A DNA stretch of 64,000 nt from Rhizobium sp. LC145 (GTDB lineage Bacteria > Pseudomonadota > Alphaproteobacteria > Rhizobiales > Rhizobiaceae), in contig NZ_LBHV01000012.1 in NCBI RefSeq assembly GCF_001005825.1, positions 62,001 to 126,000 on the forward strand, given 5' to 3'. Of this stretch, positions 8,815 to 17,466 are shown piece by piece (position 1 is the stretch's first letter; every line of letters starts with the position of its first letter). The notes under the pieces were generated by a model, which worked only from the letters and a program-made list of their open reading frames with translations, did not search any database and was not told the DNA's origin. The position numbers and the translations under genes were made by a program.

Positions 8815-9087
8815 TCATTGCAGCTTGAACTCGCCATCGACGCGGCGCCATTCGCTGGGGCCAATGAGACGCTGGTGGGTATAGCGGACGGAATGTAGCG
8901 GTCCGTCGAGGTTCTCCTGCCAAAAGTCAAGAAACCTCCGCATCTCGGGAAAGTCGGGCGCGAGATCGTAATCCTGCCAGACATAGGTCTGCAGGACGGA
9001 TTCGAAATCTGGAATGCGATAGAGGATATGTGCGGTGGTCAGCCCATATCCGTCGAGCTGACGACCCAGGTCAGATGAAAAACGCAT
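8815..9087 (-). CDS. usg: Usg family protein
   Basis: Small alphaproteobacterial protein of 90 residues. It is recognised by the highly conserved GYGLTTAHILYRIPDFESVL, TYVWQDYDLAPDFPEMRRF and GPLHSVRYTH segments. The family was named for a gene near trp genes and its biochemical role is unknown. Here it is divergent from groES, 279 nt away. Confidence 0.88.
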   Translation of the reverse strand: MRFSSDLGRQLDGYGLTTAHILYRIPDFESVLQTYVWQDYDLAPDFPEMRRFLDFWQENLDGPLHSVRYTHQRLIGPSEWRRVDGEFKLQ

Positions 9088-9191
9088 GCTTCATCTCCGC
9101 TTCGTGACAGTTGGAAATTGCTGCTCAAAACTTCACAGCAACTAACGGGTACGGAACGCATGAAACAAGTTTCTTGTTCCTTTCCAGAGCA

Positions 9192-9218
9192 TTAGCAGCC
9201 GCGCCAGGCGAGTGCTAA
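9192..9218 (+). promoter_or_regulatory. CIRCE element (HrcA operator) upstream of groES
   Basis: Right half-site GAGTGCTAA at 9210-9218 is perfect, the spacer is exactly 9 nt, and the left half-site TTAGCAGCC at 9192-9200 matches the first six bases of the consensus TTAGCACTC. Position and spacing fit the HrcA repressor operator found in front of groESL operons. The degenerate left arm suggests weakened HrcA control. Confidence 0.85.
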
Positions 9219-9366
9219 TTTTTCTTATCCAACCTCTTGAAACCGAAATTCAGCAAAACCAAATCGATCGCGCCGATTGCTTTGAAGAAGAGGATCGGCG
9301 CCCGCCCGGACTGGTCATCCGGTCCGGCAGGGAGCGTGATCATCAATGTTTGTCCAGGAGGAAGAC

Positions 9367-9681
9367 ATGGCGTTCCGACCGCTTCATGACCGTATTCTCG
9401 TCCGCCGCCTCGAATCTGAGGAGAAGACCAAAGGCGGCATCATCATTCCCGACACCGCAAAAGAGAAGCCGCATCAAGGCGAGGTGATTGCCATCGGCCC
9501 GGGCGCGCGCAACGACCAGGGCCAGGTCGTCGCGCTGGATGTGAAGGTCGGCGATCGAATTCTGTTCGGCAAATGGTCCGGCACCGAGATCAAGATCGAT
9601 GGTGAGGACATGCTGATCATGAAGGAAAGCGATGTCATGGGTGTCATCGAAGCCCAGACTGAGCAGAAACAAGCCGCCTGA
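9367..9681 (+). CDS. groES: Co-chaperonin GroES
   Basis: Lid of the GroEL chaperonin, 104 residues. It begins MAFRPLHDRILVRRLESEEK behind AGGAGG, which selects the ATG at 9367 over an in-frame ATG at 9346. The mobile loop is EEKTKGGIIIPDTAKEKP, and the roof and oligomer-interface segments follow (VGDRILFGKWSGTEIKIDGE). groEL starts 48 nt downstream. Rhizobia usually carry several groESL copies; this one is linked to accessory genes rather than an obvious core locus. Confidence 0.98.
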   Translation: MAFRPLHDRILVRRLESEEKTKGGIIIPDTAKEKPHQGEVIAIGPGARNDQGQVVALDVKVGDRILFGKWSGTEIKIDGEDMLIMKESDVMGVIEAQTEQKQAA

Positions 9682-9729
9682 GGCTCCGTCCACCAGTCAA
9701 AGTAAGCTGCCTATTGAAGGAGTGAAAAA

Positions 9730-11358
9730 ATGGCTGCGAAAGAAGTCAAATTCCGCACCGATGCCCGTGAACGTATGCTGCGTGGGGTCGATGTACTGGC
9801 CAATGCGGTGAAGGTCACGCTTGGCCCTAAGGGTCGCAACGTCGTGATCGACAAGTCCTTCGGCGCTCCGCGCATCACCAAGGACGGCGTATCGGTCGCC
9901 AAGGAAATCGAACTGGAAGACAAGTTCGAGAACATGGGCGCCCAGATGGTCCGCGAAGTCGCTTCGAAGACCAGCGACGTCGCCGGTGACGGCACCACGA
10001 CTGCGACGGTTCTCGCCCAGGCCATCGTCAAGGAAGGCGCCAAGGCCATTGCCTCCGGCATGAACCCGATGGACCTGAAGCGCGGCATAGATCTTGCCGT
10101 CGACGCCGTCGTCAAGGAACTGAAGGCCAACGCCCGCAAGATCTCCAACAATTCCGAAATCGCCCAGGTCGGCACCATTTCCGCCAACGGCGACACTGAG
10201 ATCGGGCGCTATCTCGCCGAAGCCATGCAGAAGGTCGGCAACGAAGGCGTCATCACCGTCGAAGAAGCCAAGACCGCCGAGACCGAACTCGAAGTCGTCG
10301 AAGGCATGCAGTTCGACCGCGGCTATCTCAGCCCGTATTTCGTCACCAACCAGGACAAGATGCGGGTCGAACTCGAAGATCCCTACATCCTGATTCACGA
10401 GAAGAAGCTCTCCAACCTCCAGTCCATGCTGCCGGTTCTGGAAGCTGTCGTGCAATCGGGCAAGCCGCTCCTCATCATCGCTGAAGACGTCGAAGGCGAG
10501 GCTCTCGCCACCCTGGTCGTCAACAAGCTGCGCGGCGGCCTCAAGGTTGCCGCCGTCAAGGCTCCCGGCTTCGGCGACCGCCGCAAGGCCATGCTCGAAG
10601 ACATCGCCATCCTGACGGGCGGCACGGTCATCTCCGAGGACCTCGGCATCAAGCTCGAAAACGTCACCCTCAACATGCTTGGCCGTTCCAAGAAGGTCAC
10701 GATCGAGAAGGAGAACACCACGATCATCGATGGTGCCGGTTCGAAAGCCGAGATCGACGGCCGCACGGCCCAGATCCGTGCCCAGATCGAGGAGACCACC
10801 TCCGACTACGACCGCGAAAAGCTGCAGGAGCGTCTTGCCAAGCTCGCTGGTGGCGTTGCCGTGATCCGCGTCGGTGGTTCAACGGAAGTCGAGGTGAAGG
10901 AGCGCAAGGACCGTGTCGACGATGCGCTGCATGCCACGCGCGCTGCCGTCGAAGAAGGTATTCTGCCTGGCGGTGGCGTCGCCCTGCTTCGGGCGATCAA
11001 AGCCCTCGAAAATCTTCAGGCGCCGAACGAAGACCAGCGTGTCGGCATCGACATCGTCCGCCGCGCAATCGAGGCTCCAGTCCGCCAGATTGCCGAAAAT
11101 GCCGGCGCGGAAGGTTCGATCATCGTTGGCAAGCTTCGTGAGAAAGCCGATTTCTCCTATGGCTGGAACGCCCAGACGAGCGAATATGGCGACCTATACG
11201 CGATGGGGGTCATCGACCCCGTCAAGGTCGTCCGCGCCGCCCTTCAGGACGCCGCTTCGGTTGCCGGCCTTCTGGTGACCACAGAAGCCATGATCGCCGA
11301 AAAGCCGAAGAAGGACGCCGCACAGGCGCTTCCTCCGACCGGCGGAATGGACTTCTAA
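9730..11358 (+). CDS. groEL: Chaperonin GroEL
   Basis: 60-kDa chaperonin, 542 residues, full family length. It shows the ATP-binding segments VTLGPKGRNVVIDKSFGAP and DVAGDGTTTATVLAQAI and the signature AAVEEGILPGGGVALLRA. The C-terminal tail ends PPTGGMDF rather than in long GGM repeats. A GAAGGAGTG ribosome site precedes the ATG. It is transcribed with groES under the CIRCE element and followed by a GC-rich hairpin. Confidence 0.98.
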   Translation: MAAKEVKFRTDARERMLRGVDVLANAVKVTLGPKGRNVVIDKSFGAPRITKDGVSVAKEIELEDKFENMGAQMVREVASKTSDVAGDGTTTATVLAQAIVKEGAKAIASGMNPMDLKRGIDLAVDAVVKELKANARKISNNSEIAQVGTISANGDTEIGRYLAEAMQKVGNEGVITVEEAKTAETELEVVEGMQFDRGYLSPYFVTNQDKMRVELEDPYILIHEKKLSNLQSMLPVLEAVVQSGKPLLIIAEDVEGEALATLVVNKLRGGLKVAAVKAPGFGDRRKAMLEDIAILTGGTVISEDLGIKLENVTLNMLGRSKKVTIEKENTTIIDGAGSKAEIDGRTAQIRAQIEETTSDYDREKLQERLAKLAGGVAVIRVGGSTEVEVKERKDRVDDALHATRAAVEEGILPGGGVALLRAIKALENLQAPNEDQRVGIDIVRRAIEAPVRQIAENAGAEGSIIVGKLREKADFSYGWNAQTSEYGDLYAMGVIDPVKVVRAALQDAASVAGLLVTTEAMIAEKPKKDAAQALPPTGGMDF

Positions 11359-11369
11359 GTGACCGATCC

Positions 11370-11395
11370 GGCCCGTCTCTTTTAAAAGACGGGCC
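11370..11395 (+). terminator. Stem-loop after groEL
   Basis: Perfect 9-bp stem GGCCCGTCT/AGACGGGCC around an eight-base CTTTTAAA loop, 12 nt after the groEL stop. It lacks a long T run, so termination may be partial and allow read-through into the small gene at 11416. Confidence 0.65.
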
Positions 11396-11415
11396 CCTTC
11401 TCCAAGGAGGTCGAC

Positions 11416-11649
11416 GTGAGACAGACGGTAGCGGAAAGATCGTCAGCTCCCTTCGAGAGCCGCGATCTGCAGATTTGTCAGCGCGTATTCGACAGTATCA
11501 GAACGAAAATCAATATCGCCAAAGACTGCGAAGAGGCCGAACGCATCGCAGCAATTACAGTCGAACTCTACCGACAGGGTGTTCGCGATCCCGATCATCT
11601 CGAGACGTTGGTGGCGGCCGCGCGCGGCCTGTTCGAAAAATCGCATTGA
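11416..11649 (+). CDS. Small hypothetical protein, 77 residues
   Basis: Starts with GTG behind a near-perfect AAGGAGGT ribosome site, which makes translation very likely. The product is a soluble, mostly helical protein (DLQICQRVFDSIRTKINIAK, then ITVELYRQGVRDPDHLETLV) with no known catalytic motif. I recognise it only as a type of short protein common in Rhizobiales. It lies between two hairpins directly after groESL, so it may be co-induced with the chaperonins. Confidence 0.7.
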   Translation: MRQTVAERSSAPFESRDLQICQRVFDSIRTKINIAKDCEEAERIAAITVELYRQGVRDPDHLETLVAAARGLFEKSH

Positions 11650-11656
11650 ATGTGAC

Positions 11657-11684
11657 GCCGGCGGGTCTGGTGACACCCGCCGGC
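11657..11684 (+). terminator. GC-rich stem-loop
   Basis: Perfect 10-bp stem GCCGGCGGGT/ACCCGCCGGC with an 8-nt loop, 7 nt after the preceding stop codon. No T tract follows. It probably ends or attenuates the groESL transcript. Confidence 0.6.
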
Positions 11685-11706
11685 AGACGAACACCGGAGC
11701 CAAACG

Positions 11707-12132
11707 ATGAGAGAGGAAACCGAACAAAATATCACGACGAATAAAACCGAAGCGATCGGCACTGCGCACATCGTGCATTCGCAAGATCTCGAACATCCGC
11801 ATGACGTGCTGATGGCCGACAACATCACCAACGATGAGAAGCGAGCCATTCTTGCCTCCTGGGCCTCGGACAGTTGCGCGGTCGAATCGATGCCAGCCTG
11901 GCGACGCCATCCTGGCAGCGGCCGGATCGCCTCCTATGACGAGGTGCTTGCCGCTCTGAAGGCGCTGGACGGCGACGGACAATCCACGCCAACGCAGAAC
12001 CTGCCGCTTTTCGGATGCCAAGACAGGTTGCAGCGGCAGGTGCGCCGCCTTAGCGGCTTCCACCGGAAGGGAAGGCATTACAGACAATCATCAAGCTCTA
12101 GAAATCATCCGATCTGCCGTATGCCTCGCTGA
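11707..12132 (+). CDS. Rhizobial hypothetical protein, 141 residues
   Basis: Reading frame with a GGAG ribosome site. The central part (HPHDVLMADNITNDEKRAIL, ASWASDSCAVESMPAWRRHP, SYDEVLAALKALDGD) resembles a family of short rhizobial proteins I have seen carrying the ILASWASDxxAVxSMPxxR pattern. The final 45 residues, rich in Arg, Ser and Gln, look unlike the rest and may reflect an old frameshift extending the gene. The function is unknown. Confidence 0.65.
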   Translation: MREETEQNITTNKTEAIGTAHIVHSQDLEHPHDVLMADNITNDEKRAILASWASDSCAVESMPAWRRHPGSGRIASYDEVLAALKALDGDGQSTPTQNLPLFGCQDRLQRQVRRLSGFHRKGRHYRQSSSSRNHPICRMPR

Positions 12133-12187
12133 GGATGCGGCCTGATTTTTGCCGACGACGCTTTGCTCATTCGAGGAGGTTTTGCCG

Positions 12188-13282
12188 ATGAAGATCGCCC
12201 AGATTGCTCCACTTGCAGAACGCGTACCGCCCAAACTCTATGGTGGCACCGAGCGCATCGTTTCATATCTTACTGAAGAACTCGTCGCCCAAGGCCACGA
12301 TGTGACCCTTTTCGCTAGCGGGGATTCGGTCACCAATGCCAAACTGGTACGCTGTTCGGACGTTGCCCTGAGGTTGAACCCGGCCGTCAAAGATCATCTG
12401 CCGCATCATGTCGTGCTATTGGAGGAGATCCGCAGGCGGGCGCATGAATTCGATGTCCTGCATTTCCACATCGATCTCCTGCACTTCCCGCTCATTCGCG
12501 AGTTTGCCGATCGCACAGTAACGACATTGCACGGCCGCCTCGACCTGCCGGACCTGCATCCTTTCTATCAGACCTTCCCGGACATACCCGTTGTATCCAT
12601 CTCCAACGATCAACGCCGGCCGATGCCGCCGGTGAATTGGAGAGGCACGGTCTATCACGGGCTTCCCGACGACGTTCTTTCCTTTACCGAAAAACCGGAA
12701 GGACACTACCTTGCCTTCCTCGGCCGCATTTCTCCAGAAAAGCGACCGGATCGCGCCATCGAGATCGCTTCACGTGCCGGAATGCCCTTGAAGATCGCCG
12801 CTAAGGTCGACAATGCGGACAAGGCCTATTGGGAGACGGTAATCGAGCCCATGGTCAAAAGTTACCCGAATGTCGAATTCGTTGGCGAGATCAATGAGCA
12901 TCAAAAAGCGAGCTTTCTTGGCAATGCAGGCGCCCTTCTGTTTCCGATAGATTGGCCAGAACCGTTTGGACTGGTCATGATTGAGGCCATGGCTTGCGGC
13001 ACACCTGTCATCGCCTTCCGCTGCGGCTCGGTGCCAGAGGTGATCGACAACGGACAATCGGGTATTCTCGTCGACAGCATTATCGAAGCGTCGGAGAATG
13101 TCGAATGGGCGCTGCGGCTTGACCGCCGAAAGGTGCGCGCAACATTTGAACGTCGCTTCACTGCCGAGCGGATGGCAAGCGACTACTTGGACATCTACCG
13201 GCAACTACCAGGCACTCGGACTAGGGCGGCGCGGCTGCGCCGTTCGAGCGGCCATGCCGTGGACCTACAGGTCGTCGCATAA
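12188..13282 (+). CDS. GT4-family glycosyltransferase
   Basis: Retaining GT-B glycosyltransferase of 364 residues. The N-terminal domain opens with KIAQIAPLAERVPPKLYGGT, including the GGTERIV nucleotide-sugar pocket. The C-terminal domain has GRISPEKRPDRAIEIA and the EX7E motif in WPEPFGLVMIEAMACGTPVI. The ATG at 12188 is preceded by GAGGAGGT; an earlier in-frame ATG at 12149 lacks support. It lies 16 nt before a GDE-type glucosidase, so the two probably act on the same stress-related glycan or glucoside. Acceptor and donor are unknown. Confidence 0.92.
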   Translation: MKIAQIAPLAERVPPKLYGGTERIVSYLTEELVAQGHDVTLFASGDSVTNAKLVRCSDVALRLNPAVKDHLPHHVVLLEEIRRRAHEFDVLHFHIDLLHFPLIREFADRTVTTLHGRLDLPDLHPFYQTFPDIPVVSISNDQRRPMPPVNWRGTVYHGLPDDVLSFTEKPEGHYLAFLGRISPEKRPDRAIEIASRAGMPLKIAAKVDNADKAYWETVIEPMVKSYPNVEFVGEINEHQKASFLGNAGALLFPIDWPEPFGLVMIEAMACGTPVIAFRCGSVPEVIDNGQSGILVDSIIEASENVEWALRLDRRKVRATFERRFTAERMASDYLDIYRQLPGTRTRAARLRRSSGHAVDLQVVA

Positions 13283-13298
13283 GAAGAGGTAACAGATC

Positions 13299-15509
13299 AT
13301 GTCTACCGTATTCTACAACGGCCCGCTCGCGCCGGCTGCCGCCGCACAAGGCGCGGCGGTTGCGCAGTTTTTCATTCCGGCCACGGCATCGCTCCAGGAG
13401 CGGCGGCCAAGAACCTTGAAGCACGGTGATACCTTCGCAGTTTTTGACCACAATGCCGACGTGCTCTCTGGACCGGGGAGCCCCGAGGGCATCTTCCACC
13501 GCGACACGCGATATCTCTCTCATCTCTACCTGACCATCAATGGCAAGCGGCCGATGCTGCTGTCGTCGACATTGCGCGACGATAACGCGATGCTCACCTG
13601 TGATCTTACCAACCCCGACCTCTTCGACGAGAACGGGAAGCTGATTCTCAGCCATGATCTCATCCATTTGCGTCGCTCACGTTTTCTGTGGAACGGCGCA
13701 TGCCACGAGCGGTTGACTGTGAAGAACTATGACGAGCAGCCTCGGCATGTCAGGCTCGAGATTTCCTTCGCAGCCGACTTCGATGACCTTTTTGAGGTCA
13801 GGGGCACCAAAAGAACAAGGAAGGGGCAGCACCTGCCCGCCGTCATCGGTCGCGGGCATATCGACCTTGCCTATGTCGGCCTCGACCGTATGAGACGATC
13901 GACAAGGCTCTCGTTCGATCCATTGCCTGACGAACTTGGCAGTGGCCACGTGATCTATGATCTGCAGCTCGCGCCGCACGAAACGCGATCGCTTTTCATG
14001 GAGATTGCGTGTGATCCAGCCGGCAGCAGCAAGCCGAGCTATCGTTCTTTCTTTTTCGCCCTGCGGGATGCTCGCCGCGCACTACGAGCTTCCTCCTCGC
14101 GCGCAGCCTCGATCGTCACCTCGAACGAGATCTTCAACGAGGTTGCGCGACGCAGCGTCTCGGACCTGTACATGCTGATGACCGATACGCCGGAAGGTCC
14201 CTACCCTTACGCAGGTGTTCCGTGGTTCAGCACGGTCTTCGGCCGCGACGCGCTGATCACAGCAATGGAAACACTCTGGCTCGATCCAGCGATCGCACGC
14301 GGTGTTCTGGGCTATCTGGCGGCGAACCAAGCAACCGAGCTCGATCCTTCTTCGGACGCGGAACCGGGAAAAATTCTCCACGAGCTCCGTTGCGGCGAGA
14401 TGGCCGAACTCGGTGAGGTACCGTTTCGGCGCTACTACGGCAGTATCGACTCCACACCGCTCTTTGTGATGCTGGCGGGAGCGTACCTGCGGCGAACCGA
14501 TGACCTGGCGACCATAGCCAGGCTCCTGCCGCACATAGAGGCCGCACTTGTGTGGATTGAAGAATATGGCGATCGCGACGGCGATGGCTTCGTCGAATAC
14601 GGCCGGCTGACAGAGGAAGGTCTGTTGAATCAGGGCTGGAAGGACAGTCAGGACTCCGTCTTCCATGCTGACGGCACTTTGGCAAAAGGTCCGATCGCGA
14701 TCGCAGAGGTTCAAGCCTATGTCTACGGCGCCTGGCAAGCGGCCGCGGAGACATTCCGCCGGCTCGACCAGACAGAACGCGCCGCCAGCCTTTTTGCCCA
14801 AGCCGAGAGTTTCCGTCAAAAATTCGACACCAGTTTTTTTGACGGGGAAATCGGCACTTATGTGCTCGCTCTCGACGGAGACAAGCGGCCATGTCGCGTC
14901 CGCTCTTCAAATGCCGGCCATGCTTTGTTCACCGGCATAGCCTATCCGGAACGAGCCGGAGTGGTGGCACGCACGCTCATGACGGGCTCGTCCTTCTGCG
15001 GGTGGGGAATTCGCACCATTCCGTCCACCGAAGCACGCTACAATCCGATGAGCTATCACAATGGATCAATCTGGCCCCATGACAATGCCCTGATCGCCAG
15101 TGGTCTTGCCAGATACGGTTTTCGTGGCGACGCAGCACGGATTTTCGAAGGCCTGTTCACAGCTTCGACCTACATCGACCTGCGCCGTCTTCCTGAGCTC
15201 TTCTGCGGCATGCCGCGCCAGCGAGCGCGAGGGCCGACCTTTTATCCGGTGGCTTGCTCGCCACAGGCGTGGGCTGCCGCAGCTCCCCTGTCGCTGATAC
15301 AGGCCTGTCTGGGATTGGAATTTGACCCGCAGGCGCTGCAGATCAGCTTCAACGAGCCGCAACTTCCCGCATTCGTGGACGAAATCACCTTGCGACATCT
15401 GCTTGTGGGCGGCGAAGTCGCGGATGTGGCGATAAGGCGCTCTGGCCAAAATGTGGTTGTCGACGTGCTCGAGCGCAGCGGAAACATCCGAATTCTCGCA
15501 ACCTCGTAG
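13299..15509 (+). CDS. Amylo-alpha-1,6-glucosidase (GDE family)
   Basis: Glycogen-debranching-type glucosidase of 736 residues. The N-terminal GDE domain holds the hallmark FAVFDHNADVL and GIFHRDTRYLSHL segments. The C-terminal (alpha/alpha)6 catalytic domain has GVPWFSTVFGRDALITAMET, GLLNQGWKDSQDS and the late YHNGSIWPHDNALIASGL. It is probably cytoplasmic, as no signal peptide is seen. Rhizobial homologues often neighbour GT4 enzymes and stress genes. True glycogen debranching versus hydrolysis of other alpha-glucosides cannot be settled from sequence. Confidence 0.92.
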   Translation: MSTVFYNGPLAPAAAAQGAAVAQFFIPATASLQERRPRTLKHGDTFAVFDHNADVLSGPGSPEGIFHRDTRYLSHLYLTINGKRPMLLSSTLRDDNAMLTCDLTNPDLFDENGKLILSHDLIHLRRSRFLWNGACHERLTVKNYDEQPRHVRLEISFAADFDDLFEVRGTKRTRKGQHLPAVIGRGHIDLAYVGLDRMRRSTRLSFDPLPDELGSGHVIYDLQLAPHETRSLFMEIACDPAGSSKPSYRSFFFALRDARRALRASSSRAASIVTSNEIFNEVARRSVSDLYMLMTDTPEGPYPYAGVPWFSTVFGRDALITAMETLWLDPAIARGVLGYLAANQATELDPSSDAEPGKILHELRCGEMAELGEVPFRRYYGSIDSTPLFVMLAGAYLRRTDDLATIARLLPHIEAALVWIEEYGDRDGDGFVEYGRLTEEGLLNQGWKDSQDSVFHADGTLAKGPIAIAEVQAYVYGAWQAAAETFRRLDQTERAASLFAQAESFRQKFDTSFFDGEIGTYVLALDGDKRPCRVRSSNAGHALFTGIAYPERAGVVARTLMTGSSFCGWGIRTIPSTEARYNPMSYHNGSIWPHDNALIASGLARYGFRGDAARIFEGLFTASTYIDLRRLPELFCGMPRQRARGPTFYPVACSPQAWAAAAPLSLIQACLGLEFDPQALQISFNEPQLPAFVDEITLRHLLVGGEVADVAIRRSGQNVVVDVLERSGNIRILATS

Positions 15510-15842
15510 GAGAGATGACAAGATCTCGGGGGATGTGCCTTTCGTGGGATACCGTATCGGTCACTTCCCCCAGGACACAAGTTTTGGAAAGCAGGAAATT
15601 GTTCTCCGATGCCCGGTCACCTGCGGCCACGTTTTACGCTACTTACCTTAGCGAAAAGCGTTTTGCGTTCGGCGGAGTAATTCCACTGCCGGAGGCTCCA
15701 TACGAGGTGTGCCCCAGACGAAAGCAATAACTGCGTACTGCTGGATCGGACTGATTTTGGAACCACAGGCACGAAAATTCCACCAATGGTATTCGAGCCC
15801 TGCCAAATCCACTAGGCTCGTCCTGTCCGGTCGGGAGGCACC
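15510..15842. other. Intergenic region without recognised genes
   Basis: No reading frame here has both a plausible start and protein-like composition on either strand. It should hold the promoter of the membrane protein at 15843; a GGGAGG ribosome site lies just before that start. Confidence 0.5.
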
Positions 15843-16217
15843 ATGATCAACCTGACGCTTACTCTATCCGCGGCTTACCTTGGCCTTGTCGGCCTTGCAC
15901 TGATGTTCTTTCCGATACAGTTTGGCCGCGATGCCGTGCCGACGGATGCTGCACCCGAATTGCTGGCGCTGCTACGACTTCTCGGCGGACCGTTCCTCGG
16001 CATCGCCGTGCTGAACTGGCTCTCGAGAAATGCCGAACCCTCCACGCTCCGCGTCGTCATGCTCGCGAACATCGTCGGCTTCGGCGCCGTCGCGGCAAAC
16101 GACATTTGGGGCGTCGTCAGCGGTGAAGCGCGGGACATTGCCAAGCTATTTCTGGTTATCCATCTGCTCTTCACATCGGCCTTCGTGGCGGCAGCCGCTC
16201 GCGGAGGCAAACTCTGA
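15843..16217 (+). CDS. Small integral membrane protein, 124 residues
   Basis: Four hydrophobic segments can be read: LTLSAAYLGLVGLALMFF, LLGGPFLGIAVLNWL, VMLANIVGFGAVAANDIWGV and LFLVIHLLFTSAFVAAAA. These indicate a four-helix inner-membrane protein. The ribosome site GGGAGG precedes the ATG. I do not recognise a named family; such four-TM proteins are common as orphan genes in Rhizobiales and have no assigned function. Confidence 0.7.
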   Translation: MINLTLTLSAAYLGLVGLALMFFPIQFGRDAVPTDAAPELLALLRLLGGPFLGIAVLNWLSRNAEPSTLRVVMLANIVGFGAVAANDIWGVVSGEARDIAKLFLVIHLLFTSAFVAAAARGGKL

Positions 16218-17127
16218 GGTTACCCACCCTCGCTCCCAGAACACTGCTGGTCTTCAAATCCCACGATAGCCAATTGCAAGATTACGGGCCAGCTTTTGAC
16301 CATAGGCACAGGCGCGATCGGCCTTCATTTAGCAAAGCCGTAGCTCGAGGTCAGGCAGTGTGCGAACCAAGATGGGAACTTGCGTTCTGGGTAGCCGGCC
16401 AGCCAGCAGCTCCGGCCAACGGAAGCAAGGAGGATCCCTACTATGTTCCCAAAGGATACTAGCTTACTAAGCATAGGGCAGTCCATATTTCCCCAGCGCC
16501 AGTTACCCGATTCCATCAGCAAGCGGGACTCGTCAGCCAGTCACCTCGGGAATCAGATTAGATGTCGATTTCGGCTCAAAACTGCGTGCAAACCTGGACG
16601 CACGAGCCAGCAAATCCACATGCCTTTGCGAGATCGTTGCTGCTTCAGCGAGCGATCCGACGTCATCGGCCGAGGACTCCTGGTGGGCAGGGCAGCCGAG
16701 AGGCCAGTCGTGCAGTGAAATCCTTCCGGGTCTCTGTGCCGCAGGCGGTTTATCAGCATTGCGGCGGCAGCATATTGCACAAGCGATCTAGATTGAATTG
16801 GAAGCATAGGGCCGGCGACATGCCACTACCGCCGGCCCTATGACCGCGCGGTGCGGGTTGGGAGATGCCAGCGCGGCTCACGAGAACGACGAAACTGCCG
16901 TGAAGCTCCTTGCCACAGGTTATGAATGAAAAGAGTGCCAGGGATAGTAACCCCTCATAGGACCGGCGGCCATCAACCTCGCAGCTGCTACACGATCGCA
17001 AACTGGTGCGATCCAAGAGGCCCGACATAGCCGGGGGGAGCCGCTCCCGCCTATTTCTACGGCCGGCAGAAGCGAACCGAGGCGGCCAAGAACGCACTCA
17101 ATCGCATCGAGAACGTGGAGAAGAACA
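16218..17127. other. Long region of probably non-coding or decayed DNA
   Basis: Short open frames occur on both strands but none gives a recognisable protein. One at 16443-16718 has a strong AAGGAGGA ribosome site, yet its product is rich in Ser, Arg and Cys and is not protein-like. A 12-bp perfect inverted repeat lies at 16805-16842. Near 17040-17204 a stop-to-stop frame without a start reads like the tail of a lost gene. Confidence 0.4.
16805..16842. repeat. 12-bp perfect inverted repeat
   Basis: CATAGGGCCGGC at 16805-16816 pairs exactly with GCCGGCCCTATG at 16831-16842 around a 14-nt spacer. There is no T tract on either side. It could be a bidirectional terminator, a palindromic repeat element or a recombinase site. 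Confidence 0.55.
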
Positions 17128-17204
17128 ATGCGAATTTCCGCAAGCTTTCGGATCGCGATCGTTGCCTTGTCTTCATGCGTGACAGCGGCTTGCCAGAGCG
17201 GTAA
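17041..17204 (+). pseudogene. Possible C-terminal remnant of an unidentified gene
   Basis: Between an in-frame TAG near 17030 and the TAA at 17202-17204 the frame reads AYFYGRQKRTEAAK, then NALNRIENVEKNNANFRKLS, then DRDRCLVFMRDSGLPER. Amino-acid usage is protein-like, but no start codon with a ribosome site exists. It overlaps the small exported protein at 17128 in another frame, and only one of the two is likely to be real. The family is not identified. Confidence 0.3.
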
Positions 17205-17346
17205 TGCGGCTGACGGCTCCAGTTATCAGATCGTGCGCTTTTCCGACGCTCAGGCGGCGCGGCTCGCCTCGCAGGATGCCACGGCCGGCCCGGCGATCGC
17301 CTCCAACAACGATCAGTGCCGGCAGGATGCCGGGTGCAGGAGGTAA
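17128..17346 (+). CDS. Possible small exported protein or lipoprotein, 72 residues
   Basis: The start ATG follows GGAGAAGAA. The N terminus (MRISASFRIAIVALSSCVTA) is a signal-peptide-like basic-hydrophobic segment with cysteines at 17 and 22; LSSC fits a lipobox. The rest is polar and ends in a cysteine-containing QCRQDAGCRR. No family is recognised. Overlap with another protein-like frame lowers confidence. Confidence 0.35.
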   Translation: MRISASFRIAIVALSSCVTAACQSGNAADGSSYQIVRFSDAQAARLASQDATAGPAIASNNDQCRQDAGCRR

Positions 17347-17466
17347 TTGAGTGTCACCGCATATGAGCAGCGTTATCAGCCGCTCATACGCTTCGCCAAG
17401 CGCCATTTGATCTCTGTCGGAGAAGCTGGACGCGGGTGCTGCTTAACGCTTGCCAGCCAAGCTTGT

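Noticed and set aside
16443..16718. 91-codon frame with a strong AAGGAGGA ribosome site
   Set aside because: The product is rich in Ser, Arg, Cys and Gln with no hydrophobic core or recognisable motif. A good ribosome site alone was not enough; it may be a decayed gene start.
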